Source: Candidatus Heimdallarchaeota archaeon (GTDB lineage Archaea; Asgardarchaeota; Heimdallarchaeia; JABLTI01). From it: DNA of 64,000 nucleotides. Below, piece by piece: positions 10,068-19,564 of the stretch; the first letter of the stretch is position 1, and every line of letters begins with the position of its first letter. The notes beneath the pieces are model-generated. The model was not told where the DNA came from and did not search any database. It saw only the letters and a program-made list of their open reading frames with translations. The translations under genes were made by a program, and so were the position numbers. The stretch spans positions 124,001 through 188,000 of the forward strand of contig JAHLVW010000062.1 of assembly GCA_019058275.1 (NCBI GenBank). The letters are read 5' to 3'.

Positions 10068-12265
10068 ATGCATTTGGAATACAGGATAAAGATGGAAAAA
10101 GATACCTTACAAGAAATTGAAAGTTTACTTGAAACAGACGATTTTCCATCTGCAGATAAATTAATGAAAAAATTTGATATGGCTAATTTTTCAAAAGAAC
10201 AAAACATCAATATGCTGATTTTGAAGGGAAAAATCAAGAATGGTTTAGGATATCCTGATGAAAGCTTAACACTTTCAGATAAAGCACTTGAAGAGAGTAT
10301 TAACCTTGGTGAATTGAATCTCGAAATTGATTCATATATCAACAAACTTTCTGCAATGTTATCTCTAAATCAAAATGACAAATTCCTACTTATTTATAAC
10401 AAAGCAGAAAAAAAATTAGCTTAACAGAAGCAAATTGATTCTAGTGACTATTTGGTCCGAAAAGCAGAACTCGTGCAATTGAAAGGGATGTTTTTTGAAG
10501 AAATGGGTGAACATGATGAATCATTGAATTTGTACAACCAAGCAAATAAGATATTCAAGAAACTAAAATTGCTTAAACAAATAGCAATTTCAAATCAAAA
10601 AATACCCCATATAATTAGATTGAAAGGTGATCGAGACAAATCAATGGAAATTCTAAAAGAAACACTTCCAATTAGTGAAAAATCTCAATCAAGAAAAGCT
10701 ATTAGCAGTGTGATAGGTAGTATTGGGGTAATTCTTTGGTTAATGGGACAACACAAAGAATCCTTAAAATATACAGAAAAATCTTTGGAAATAGTCAAAG
10801 AAATGGGAAACAAGAGGAGTTATGCAAGAGTTCTAAATAATATCGGATCTGTTCATTATATGCTAGGTGAATTGAATTTATCACAAGATTACTATTAAAA
10901 GGCTATTTCCAATCTTGATGTTAAAAATGATAAAATGACTATAGCTTTTATTAATTATAATATTGGAATGATATAACAACAAAAGGGTGAACTAGATAAA
11001 GCACTAGATAATATGACTACTAGTTTAAGAATAGTCCAAAATGCAGGTAGAATAATAAACGTTATAGCATTCATGAATAGTATAGGTAAGGTATATCGCC
11101 AAAAGGGTGATTTTGAACAGGCATTAGCACACCTCCAAATGTCCTATCAATTAAGGGATAAGATTGAAAATAATCTTCCTGTTTCAAAAACTTTGTATTA
11201 TCTCATTTCTGTCTGTTTAGATGAAAATAATATATCCCTGGCTAAGAATTATTTAGAAGAATTACAAAGTATGGCTAAAATTGAAAACAATCAATTGATA
11301 GCTCAAAGAGCAATTATTTCTGAAGCATTGCTTCTAAAATTAGAGACGCGTTCAAAATACTGAGTTAAAGCTGAAGAATTACTCTATAAAATAATTAGAA
11401 GCGAAATTATAGATAATGAGTTATTTATTGATGCAACTTTGAATTAATCCGAGATGTTACTATTAGAGCTCAAAATGACAAATAATATTGAACTGTTGGC
11501 AGAAGTAAAATCTCTAACAAACAAGCTATTAGAGATAGCTAAAAAACAAAAATTGCAATCGCTTCTTGCTGAAGTATTTTGGTTACAATCACAAATTGCA
11601 TTAATTGAATTTGAAATTAAGGAAGCAAGACAGCTGCTAAATCAAGCTGAAATTATTGCAATAGAATTGGGGTATGAACGATTAGGCTATAGAATTTCAA
11701 AACAACACGATGTGCTATTTGATCAAATAGATGAATGGGAATTATTAGTAAGGCAAAACGCCCCCTAATTAAAAGAATGGATGCTGCAAAACTTGAAGAA
11801 TTTCTTTTGGGTATCTTCCGACAAAGGACATTCGATATACCTACTTTGCCAGAAGAAGAAGCTATAATGTTACTTTTCTTTAAATCTACAGGAATTCCTA
11901 TTTATTCTAAAAATTTCTTGCCTGAAAAGGATAGACTAGATGATTCACTAATAAGTGGATTTTTAACTGCAATAAATGCTTTTATTAGAGAAGCTTTTGA
12001 AGCGACAGGATCAGTTGAAAGAATAAAGCACAATGAATATACACTTATTATTCAATCATTTAATTCACTTCTAATGTGCTATGTTTTCAAAGGACAATCA
12101 TTTTCAGCTATGCGAAGAGCTTCCCAGTTTATTAGCTTAATGAAAAGGGATGAAACTCTCTGGCAGGATATTGTAAAAAAATTAGAATCAACTGAACCAC
12201 TTAGTGTTGAAAAAGAAGATTCATTAAACAAAATAATTGATAAAGTATTCCCAGTAATCTCATAA
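10068..12265 (+). pseudogene. TPR protein with C-terminal longin/roadblock-like domain, five in-frame stops and one frameshift
   Basis: One frame runs from 10068 to about 11760, interrupted by TAA 10422, TAA 10896, TAA 10974, TGA 11361 and TAA 11445. Sequence on both sides of each stop is clearly TPR ('N-N-I-G-S-V-H-Y-M-L-G-E-L', 'Q-Q-K-G-E-L-D-K-A-L'). Near 11760 the run ccccc needs one more C to join to the last frame ('L-I-K-R-M-D-A-A-K-L', ending 12265). That last part is a domain with 'G-I-P-I-Y-S-K' and 'L-I-S-G-F-L-T-A-I', shared with the intact paralog at 17261. The whole would be about 730 residues, the same architecture as that paralog. It is the most damaged gene in the window. Confidence 0.75.
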
Positions 12266-12419
12266 CAAGTAATTTGATATCTGTCACTACTACGCGCCAA
12301 AAAATATCTAAATAATGAAAGGATAATCATAATGAAAAATTTCGAAATTTAATTTAAAAAATGAAAATTATAATATGAGAAAAGGTTCAAGGGATACTCC
12401 AAATATGGGAGCATAAAAC

Positions 12420-13886
12420 ATGTGCCCGAAAAACAATAAAGAGTGTTTTGCTAAAAAGAAATCTCAAGTGCAAAAAAAATCTATAGATAAGAAGAGTAAA
12501 AATAAGAATTCAATTAATCTTACGCTTGAGAATAGATACAAAAATCTTTTCGAATTGACAAATGATGCATTATTTATAATAAGTATCGATGGCATATATT
12601 TGGAGGTCAATCAAAGAGCATCTGAAATATTGGGCTATTCTATTGATGAGTTGATCGGCAAATCAGCTTTTGAATTTATTGCTTCTGAAGATAATAGCAA
12701 CGCAAAGAATGTTTTAGCATCTTTGCAACAAGGTAAAGCTTTTTCATTGTATGAAAGAAAATTTAAAAGAAAAAATGGTGAAGTTTTTCCAGCTGAAATT
12801 AATGTATCAGTTGTATTTGATAATGATGGTAAACCTGCGTATATTCAAAGTGCTGTTCGAGATATTTCAGGAAGAAAGAAAATTAAATCAGAACAGAAAA
12901 GAAGCGAGGAAAAATATCGTGCGTTGTTTATGCTTGCAAATGATGGTATTGTAGTCATTGATGCGGAAACAGGTATAATAGTTGATGCTAATCCCGAATT
13001 TGAACGACAGACGGGACGTTCAAAAACCGAATTAGAGAAATTTAGAATATGGGAATTACGACCTCTAGAACAACAAGATATTGCTAAAGAAAAATTTTAT
13101 GAAATTGTAAACATGGGAGCTGGTTTTGCTAGAAATTTAAATCTAATGAGACCTGATGATAAAATTACTCCAATAGATTTCACATCTAAAGTAATCAAAA
13201 TACATGATAAGAAATACATTGAAAGCATAAGCAGAGACATTTCAGATTTTAAACAAGCAGAAGAATTATTACACAAGCAAAAAGATGAATTGGAATCATT
13301 TGCATCTACGGTAGCACATGATATAAGTGGAAAATTACAAATAATATCTTTATACAATGAATTGATCAGTGATTCAATTTACACAGAGAAAATCAGTGAA
13401 CAAATAAATGATATTGTAAAATTTTTGAATGATCTATTATTTTTGGCTAAAGAAGGAGAAATAATTGGTAAGTTAGAAAGTGTTAATCTAAATAGAATGA
13501 TGGTTAACATAGTCGAAAAAGTCTTAACATTGCAACCAACTTTAGAAATTAAAATTAGTAATCTTCCAACTATAAAAGCTGATCCCCAGAAGCTAGAACA
13601 AGTTTTTGAAAATTTAATTATGAATGTTGTAAAACATGCGAAAGCAACTGAATTAGAAATCTACTCTAAAAAAGAAAAGGATGAACTTTTCATTTATGTC
13701 AAGGATAATGGACTTGGTATGACGAAGGATATGCAAGAAAAAATCAAACGTTCATGGGAAACTAATAAATATTCCACTTTAGGTTTAATGATTGCTAAAA
13801 AAATCGTCTATGCGCATAAAGGAAAAATTAGTTTTGAGAGTGAAGAAGGAAAAGGAACACTTTTTGTTATATTATTTCCAAAATAA
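12420..13886 (+). CDS. PAS-PAS sensor histidine kinase
   Basis: This 488-residue soluble kinase has a basic N-terminal extension, then PAS 1 at about 38-155 (ends 'S-A-V-R-D-I-S-G-R-K-K') and PAS 2 at about 163-280 ('S-I-S-R-D-I-S-D-F-K'). A HisKA-like helix carries the phospho-acceptor in 'S-T-V-A-H-D-I-S-G' (His300). An HATPase_c domain follows with the N-box 'E-N-L-I-M-N' (397-402), the G1 box D-N-G-L-G-M (429-434) and the G2 box 'S-T-L-G-L-M-I-A'. There is no membrane helix, so it senses a cytoplasmic signal. No response regulator lies beside it, and the signal is unknown. Confidence 0.9.
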   Translation: MCPKNNKECFAKKKSQVQKKSIDKKSKNKNSINLTLENRYKNLFELTNDALFIISIDGIYLEVNQRASEILGYSIDELIGKSAFEFIASEDNSNAKNVLASLQQGKAFSLYERKFKRKNGEVFPAEINVSVVFDNDGKPAYIQSAVRDISGRKKIKSEQKRSEEKYRALFMLANDGIVVIDAETGIIVDANPEFERQTGRSKTELEKFRIWELRPLEQQDIAKEKFYEIVNMGAGFARNLNLMRPDDKITPIDFTSKVIKIHDKKYIESISRDISDFKQAEELLHKQKDELESFASTVAHDISGKLQIISLYNELISDSIYTEKISEQINDIVKFLNDLLFLAKEGEIIGKLESVNLNRMMVNIVEKVLTLQPTLEIKISNLPTIKADPQKLEQVFENLIMNVVKHAKATELEIYSKKEKDELFIYVKDNGLGMTKDMQEKIKRSWETNKYSTLGLMIAKKIVYAHKGKISFESEEGKGTLFVILFPK

Positions 13887-13925
13887 TTATTAGTATAATT
13901 TTGTAGACAAATTTAGTGATATTTT

Positions 13926-14911
13926 ATGTCAAAGATTCAGGTTATTTTTTTCAAGAAAGGGCAAGAAAACACTATTGCAGAAATACATAATGATGCATTT
14001 CACTACTCGATTGAAAAATTAGGTACGCTATAGGATACAAAAAAATAACAACTCAAGATGTAAAAGATTGGACAAACATTAAAGATAGTTTTATTTTAAT
14101 TGTATATTCGAATAATATTTCTGTTGGATATGTGCATTGTGGAATTAAAGATATAGAAGGTAAAGAGAGGAAACTTAGGAATCTTGTTTTTATTGAGACA
14201 AAAGAAAGTCTTGGGCAAAGTAAAATAGCTGTTATTAAAGAACATCAACGAAAAAAAAAAACAACCTCTAAAATGCTTGCAAAAGTGATTGAGACTGCCA
14301 AGGATTTTAATGCAGAAACTGCATTAGCTTTAGCGTATAACAAAAATATTGTAGCCAATAGACTTCTGACAAAATATGATTTTAAACATGAGAAATCTCT
14401 CTATTATGAACTTTATTCAAAAGAAAAACAATTTATTGGTGATTCTGTTTTAGCTGTATTCGATTTAAAGCAAAATTTACCTTCTATTAAGCTGAACAAA
14501 AATATAACAGTGAGAAGAATAGAAAATAAAGATTTAGTTTCTATGCAAGAGATTTTTGGTGAATGCTGGCTAGATGTTTTTGGAACAAACCCAAGTTATG
14601 CTCAAATAATGGATTGGTATAACTCCCGCTGGGGGGAATTAACCTTAGTTTCAGAATTGAGTGAGCAAGTTGTTGGGTGTATGGAATTTACTTCTTTAGG
14701 AGTTATAGGAATTCCCGGTGTTTTAAAGGAATATCGTAATCAGAAAATTGGTTCCGCATTATTTTATCACTTACTTTTAGAAATGAAAAATAAAAATCTA
14801 GAGAAGGCATTTGCAGATACAGGTTTCATTTTACAAGAAGCAATAAATATGTATAAGAAATTTAATTTCGATCTTTCAAGAGAATTGTGGGCTTGGTTCA
14901 AAGTTCTTTAA
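13926..14911 (+). pseudogene. Tandem GNAT acetyltransferase with an N-terminal frameshift
   Basis: ATG 13926 opens 'M-S-K-I-Q-V-I-F-F-K-K', which stops at TAG 14031. The neighbouring frame continues 'G-Y-K-K-I-T-T-Q-D-V-K-D-W' and runs to 14911, so one indel at about 14020-14031 splits the gene. GTG 14132 can open only a shortened version. Two GNAT folds are visible. The first has 'E-H-Q-R-K-K-K-T-T-S-K-M-L', which lacks the usual glycines of the acetyl-CoA loop and lies in an 11-A run. The second has 'E-Y-R-N-Q-K-I-G-S-A-L', a good R-x-x-x-I-G loop. The substrate is unknown; the second domain is probably the active one if the protein is made. Confidence 0.65.
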
Positions 14912-15118
14912 TTTAACAATTTTTAAAGAAAAAGTATCCATGGCATTTTTTCTGTTTTATATATAAATACTCAGAAAATAATCGCGAAGTATTTATACAA
15001 TGAAAAACAATAATAATTTGTGGAATCTGATTTAGATAACCGCTCAATACCTGTATTGAAAGTGTTAGGATGTTAGAAATGATGTTTCTATATCAAGTTG
15101 GTCTGGAGGTAAGAATAC

Positions 15119-15292
15119 TTGATTAAAAGAAAGAAAATAGTTAGATCAATAGTTAAAGAATATTGGGAAGAAATCTGCCCTCTTTGTGGAAATTCGGAAC
15201 AACCAATCGTGCAATATTCTGAAGATGACTTTAGGCTTCTGGTCGAACTTAAATGTTCAAAATGCGGTCTAACTGTTTCTTTCAAAAAGTAG
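15119..15292 (+). CDS. Small zinc-ribbon protein (57 aa)
   Basis: TTG 15119 lies eight bases after GGAGGT, an excellent ribosome-binding site, and opens a 57-residue basic protein. It contains C-P-L-C-G and C-S-K-C-G separated by about 30 residues, so four cysteines could bind one zinc. Between them is 'Y-S-E-D-D-F-R-L-L-V-E-L', plausible beta-hairpins of a ribbon. It has the look of small transcription- or ribosome-associated zinc ribbons, but no family is recognised. The opposite-strand reading over the same bases lacks a ribosome-binding site. Confidence 0.7.
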   Translation: MIKRKKIVRSIVKEYWEEICPLCGNSEQPIVQYSEDDFRLLVELKCSKCGLTVSFKK

Positions 15293-15533
15293 AATGCCAA
15301 TCCCACTTTTATACCACCAAAAAAGTCCCTGAAATCATTAAATCTAAAACTTAGCATTTTCAATACACTATTTTAGGAGTTAAAATAATCTTAAAGCCAG
15401 GAATGTGGAAATACGAATAAATTTACCAGAATGGTTTTTAATCATTATTGGATATTTTTCTTTAAGTTATATATATCGACAGAAAAAAATATTAAATACT
15501 AAATGTTAGATAAACCACTTCAAGGTGTAAGAA

Positions 15534-16043
15534 ATGAATAAAAAAACTAAAAGGATTATGCTATTCGGATTGGGGATTTTAGTTATCATTTGTAGCACTG
15601 TCTTATTCCAAAATGTAGCAGCTGATGATTATGATGAAACTCGTCATCATTATTACCTCTATTTTAACTACTACATTGAAGATGCTTTTTATGGCGACTT
15701 CGACGGAGACAATAACGAAGATGATATTAGAATCATTACTATCGTGTCTACTAATTTCGAAGGGCCAATCAATTCATTTATTCGATCAACTATAGTATTA
15801 CCATCAAGATTAACATTTATAATAAACTTTCATTTAATGCTCTTTTCTTCTGGAGATGATTTTCAAATCATAATTACTACCTACAATACTGCATTAGAAT
15901 CAGGACGTTATTTAACTAAATTATATGGCATTTTCTATTTTGGCGATTATCTCTGCTATACCTATGATTATTTTATCTTTGATCCACCCGATGATGGTGG
16001 CGTTGGTGATCCTGGCGTAGAAATTATAGTTGTTTATGCATAA
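15534..16043 (+). CDS. Small secreted acidic protein (module copy 1)
   Basis: This 169-residue protein starts with a clear signal peptide (K-K-T-K-R, a hydrophobic core, cleavage probably near A-A-D). AAGGTG before the ATG is the ribosome-binding site. The mature part is rich in aromatic and acidic residues and carries 'G-D-F-D-G-D-N-N-E-D-D', a possible calcium loop, and ends in an acidic Gly/Pro tail. It is a paralog of the gene at 26220: both share 'Y-G-D-F-D', 'I-I-I-T-T-(Y/F)-N-T-A' and 'F-D-P-P'. Each is followed by a tandem-Lrp-like regulator. Not recognised as a known family. Confidence 0.7.
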   Translation: MNKKTKRIMLFGLGILVIICSTVLFQNVAADDYDETRHHYYLYFNYYIEDAFYGDFDGDNNEDDIRIITIVSTNFEGPINSFIRSTIVLPSRLTFIINFHLMLFSSGDDFQIIITTYNTALESGRYLTKLYGIFYFGDYLCYTYDYFIFDPPDDGGVGDPGVEIIVVYA

Positions 16044-16073
16044 AACTAACATAACTATTCGGAAAGTTGTCAT

Positions 16074-17183
16074 ATGATAGATGCAAAAGACATGGAAATA
16101 CTACTTACTATTCAAGACAATCCACTTGCTACATTATCTGATATTGCTTCTCAAATTAACTTAAGTATATCAAATACATCTGCTAGATTGACAAGGTTAG
16201 AAGAGATTGAAAAAGCTTTTTTTGGAGTAAAAGTCGGCTTGAATTTAAGTGCATTGGAACTAGAGACAAATAATTTCCTAATAAAACTAAATTCTAAAAA
16301 ATCTCTTAAGCTCTTTGAGAACAAATTCAGTTACTATCATCCATACTTAATGTATCGTGGTCGTTGTAATGGAAAATTTCCAGGTCTTTATTTGCAGTTT
16401 AGAACCCCAAAAGAAGGTTTAAACTATCTTGAAGAATTGTTTGGAATATTACTTTCAAAAGGTATTCTAGAGGATTTTGAATATATACAAAAACAACCAA
16501 ATGAAGCTCAAGTTCGAATTAATTCATCACTTCGTGGATGGGACCCTAAAAAACAAAGATGGATTTTTGATTGGAAGACATGGAAAGATAATTTTGAAAA
16601 CACTTCAGCTAAGTCTATACCAGAGAAATCAGGTTCTGAATCAATACTTGAGCAATTATCTGAGATGGATATCAAGCTTTTATCCGAATTAACATTGGAT
16701 GCACGTAGGAAAAACGTAGATATGATGAAAAATAGAGGAGTAGAAAATAATCCCGGAGTTGCACAGAAAGTTAGCAGAAGAATCAAATTTCTGAAGGAGA
16801 AAGCCATTTCAGATTATCGAATTTATCTCAATTGGTCAATATTCGATTTATATCAAACAATTTTGATTAAAGGTCAATGCCATAACAATGCTTCACTTAA
16901 ACTTCGAAATTATTTAACAGAAAGTAAATCAAGTATTCCATTTCAGAATATTTATTTTATTACAGATTATGGATTCTTGTGGTATATACGTGCTCCTCCT
17001 TCCCATTTAAGTGAATTAATGGATTTCATTTGGGATGTCTGTCCTGGGCATGAATTGTTTCTTATCGATTACAAATTCACTCGAGTGTATGGCTTATGGG
17101 ATCAAACTTTTAACGCTGAGAAGAAAAAATGGAAATTAAATTATGAATTTATGATTGATAATGTTGTAAAAAAAATTCTCTAA
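16074..17183 (+). CDS. Tandem Lrp/AsnC-like winged-helix regulator (module copy 1)
   Basis: This 369-residue protein starts 'D-A-K-D-M-E-I-L-L-T-I-Q-D-N-P', followed by an HTH 'L-S-D-I-A-S-Q-I-N-L-S', typical of Lrp/AsnC proteins. A region at about 60-145 could be a RAM-like ligand domain. A second, degenerate HTH plus ligand-like half begins near 190 ('E-M-D-I-K-L-L-S-E-L') and ends with 'R-A-P-P-S-H-L-S-E-L'. It is a paralog of the protein at 25017-26150, which shares that last motif exactly. It begins 30 bases after the secreted protein gene and is probably co-transcribed with it. Likely a DNA-binding regulator; ligand unknown. Confidence 0.7.
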   Translation: MIDAKDMEILLTIQDNPLATLSDIASQINLSISNTSARLTRLEEIEKAFFGVKVGLNLSALELETNNFLIKLNSKKSLKLFENKFSYYHPYLMYRGRCNGKFPGLYLQFRTPKEGLNYLEELFGILLSKGILEDFEYIQKQPNEAQVRINSSLRGWDPKKQRWIFDWKTWKDNFENTSAKSIPEKSGSESILEQLSEMDIKLLSELTLDARRKNVDMMKNRGVENNPGVAQKVSRRIKFLKEKAISDYRIYLNWSIFDLYQTILIKGQCHNNASLKLRNYLTESKSSIPFQNIYFITDYGFLWYIRAPPSHLSELMDFIWDVCPGHELFLIDYKFTRVYGLWDQTFNAEKKKWKLNYEFMIDNVVKKIL

Positions 17184-17260
17184 AACATTGGCTCTTTAAT
17201 ATAAAACAAATAATTTAAATTTTTGAAATGCTAACTTTTACTCGGAAGAGGTATAAGCTA

Positions 17261-19426
17261 ATGACTTCTTTAATTCCTGATTATGAAATTTTTACTAAGA
17301 ATCTACCAGCTTTCTTTGTAAAAGAAGTAAAAGTAATGCGTTCAAGATTAAAGGAGAAAAATGATTTCATAGCTTATGCACAATCCATGGTTAAAGCAAT
17401 TATAAAATTCTGTTCAGAAGATTCTAACTATTCCAAATTAAAGCCTAAGATTTCTGATGAAGATTTCAATGAAATTATTAAAGCAGTTATAAGATTGCAT
17501 TTCTTTACTTATAATTCAGTAAATGCAAGATCATCAGACTTGAAAAGACTAAAAACTATTCTAAAAAGAAATAGTGATCCTATAATACAATCATGGTATG
17601 CTATTTTCTTTTTTGAAGAATGGCGAATAGAGAAACGATTTGATTATATTCAAAATCAATATAATAATTATCAGCAATTAGTAGCTGATGGGAAGGAATT
17701 TTCCTTTTTTGACAAATTGGATATACATCAGTTTCTGGGTTACTTAGCATTTCAAAAATATGATTTTCCAAAATTCAAAGAACTAACCCAAGTAATTTAC
17801 TCTATGTATGAATCAGAAGAAATGAGTGAGGATTTACTGCTATTAACGTATAAAACCATTTTCAGCAGCATTCTAGGTTATCACAATGCTCTTATTGGTG
17901 ATTTTAAAGATGCTGATTTCTTAATTGGAATTGCTGAAGCTTTTGCTGAAGAGCTAAATCTTCCATACTTAAAATCGCAAGTTAAAAGTAATTTAGGCAG
18001 TATTTACACATACAAAGGGAATCTTATCGAAGGAATAGAACAATTCAAAGAAGCACTAGTTTTAGCTCAGAAAGTGGGAAATGATTATAGTGCAGCTCGT
18101 ATAAAAGCAAATACAGGAGTAACTCAACTTTCATTAGGCTTTTATGATGAAGCATTAACATCTTTCTTAGAAGTTAAGAAATATGCTGAAGATGCTGTAG
18201 GTATTGCTCCTCTGAATTTCCATACAACAATTTTGTTGAATATAGCTGACACATACAAGGTCATGGGAAAATATCAAGAAGCAATAAATTTCTTAGATGA
18301 AGCTTTGAAAATGGAAGAGCAAAATGAAGCTATAACTGCAAATCTACTGTCCATTTACTACCATCAGATAGATGTGTTACTTGAAGCAAATAATTTATTA
18401 GAAGCTCGTAAAACACTTGAGAAACTCAAAAAAGCTATGGTGAAAATTGAAGCTACACCAATGGGCGCAGCATATAATTATATGCTGGGAATTTTGGAAT
18501 CAAAAGAAGCTAATTTTGCATCAGCTAAAAGAGTTTTATTAGAAGCAATAAGGCTATCAGAAGAACAAGCAGTAATGCATTTAGGTCCTATACGTCTTAA
18601 AGCATCCTTCCAGCTAACTAATGTTCTGTTAAACAGCTATAAGTTTACAAATAATACAGAAGAATTGCAACAAGCTCTATCACTATTAGAAAACTTGGTA
18701 AAAACCGCTGAAGAGAAAAATCTTATACCAATGCTTAGTGATTGTTTGATTGTACGCGCTTATTTAAATGAAATTCTTGATTTTAGAGAAGGAGCAATTA
18801 TGGATCTTGAAAAGGCTCAATCAATAGCAGAAGAATATAAACTACCTGTACATCTCACTCGAGCAAAGGAACGATTTGCATCACTTAGTAATAGTGATCC
18901 TAAGCTTTCAAGAACCGAGAAAGCAAATGGTTTGTTAGATTATTTAGGAGATACTCTTCCAGCCATCTTAACCTACAGAGTTGCTCATCGATCTAAAACA
19001 GATGAGAGTACATTGCTTGGTTTCCTTGTTATGACTGATATTGGTTTACCTGTATTTTCAAAGTATTATGATGAAGTTATCGAGACACAAGACATCTTAC
19101 TCTCAGGATTGATTTCAGCTGTTTCAGGATTTATACAGAATACTTTAACAAAAGATCAAAATGGTTCATTAAAAAGCATCAAACATGAAAATGTTACAAT
19201 TCTAATTGAGAGAATAAATCAGAAGCTTTCACTAGTTTTCTTTACAGAAAAGGATACCGCAGATTTACAGCTTAAACTTATACAATTAGCCAGAGAAATA
19301 GAAAATCAAGCAAAAGAGAAGTATCTTGACATAACATCTGATGAAGTATCACAAGGTGATCAAAGAAATATTCTAAAAGAAATCATTGAAAGTTCAATGA
19401 TACGAATTTTACCATCAATTAAATAG
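17261..19426 (+). CDS. TPR protein with C-terminal longin/roadblock-like domain
   Basis: I choose ATG 17261 over ATG 17228 because GAGGT at 17248-17252 sits eight bases before it; this gives 721 residues. The middle half is built of TPRs ('S-N-L-G-S-I-Y-T-Y-K-G-N-L' and similar, about residues 180-560). The last 170 residues form an alpha-beta domain with 'T-D-I-G-L-P-V-F-S-K', 'L-S-G-L-I-S-A-V-S-G-F' and 'K-H-E-N-V-T-I-L-I', the pattern of longin/roadblock folds that bind small GTPases or act as scaffolds. The interrupted gene at 10068 has the same architecture. Inferred role: an intracellular scaffold or regulator; partner unknown. Confidence 0.65.
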   Translation: MTSLIPDYEIFTKNLPAFFVKEVKVMRSRLKEKNDFIAYAQSMVKAIIKFCSEDSNYSKLKPKISDEDFNEIIKAVIRLHFFTYNSVNARSSDLKRLKTILKRNSDPIIQSWYAIFFFEEWRIEKRFDYIQNQYNNYQQLVADGKEFSFFDKLDIHQFLGYLAFQKYDFPKFKELTQVIYSMYESEEMSEDLLLLTYKTIFSSILGYHNALIGDFKDADFLIGIAEAFAEELNLPYLKSQVKSNLGSIYTYKGNLIEGIEQFKEALVLAQKVGNDYSAARIKANTGVTQLSLGFYDEALTSFLEVKKYAEDAVGIAPLNFHTTILLNIADTYKVMGKYQEAINFLDEALKMEEQNEAITANLLSIYYHQIDVLLEANNLLEARKTLEKLKKAMVKIEATPMGAAYNYMLGILESKEANFASAKRVLLEAIRLSEEQAVMHLGPIRLKASFQLTNVLLNSYKFTNNTEELQQALSLLENLVKTAEEKNLIPMLSDCLIVRAYLNEILDFREGAIMDLEKAQSIAEEYKLPVHLTRAKERFASLSNSDPKLSRTEKANGLLDYLGDTLPAILTYRVAHRSKTDESTLLGFLVMTDIGLPVFSKYYDEVIETQDILLSGLISAVSGFIQNTLTKDQNGSLKSIKHENVTILIERINQKLSLVFFTEKDTADLQLKLIQLAREIENQAKEKYLDITSDEVSQGDQRNILKEIIESSMIRILPSIK

Positions 19427-19564
19427 GATCAAAAGCAATTTTGTGTAAGTTTTATAACAATCTTAATATTTGTGACGGGAATTTTTCTTTTTTCATATAA
19501 TTTGCATGTTTTACTGTTTATTAAATCACATCAAATTAATTGCTATTATTGAGGTATGTAAAGA

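Noticed and set aside
13887..14031. Separate small gene from ATG 13926
   Set aside because: It joins the GNAT frame across a single indel and has the family's N-terminal pattern, so it is part of that gene.
15088..15363. A 91-residue minus-strand frame
   Set aside because: Antisense to the zinc-ribbon gene, without ribosome-binding site or recognisable motif.
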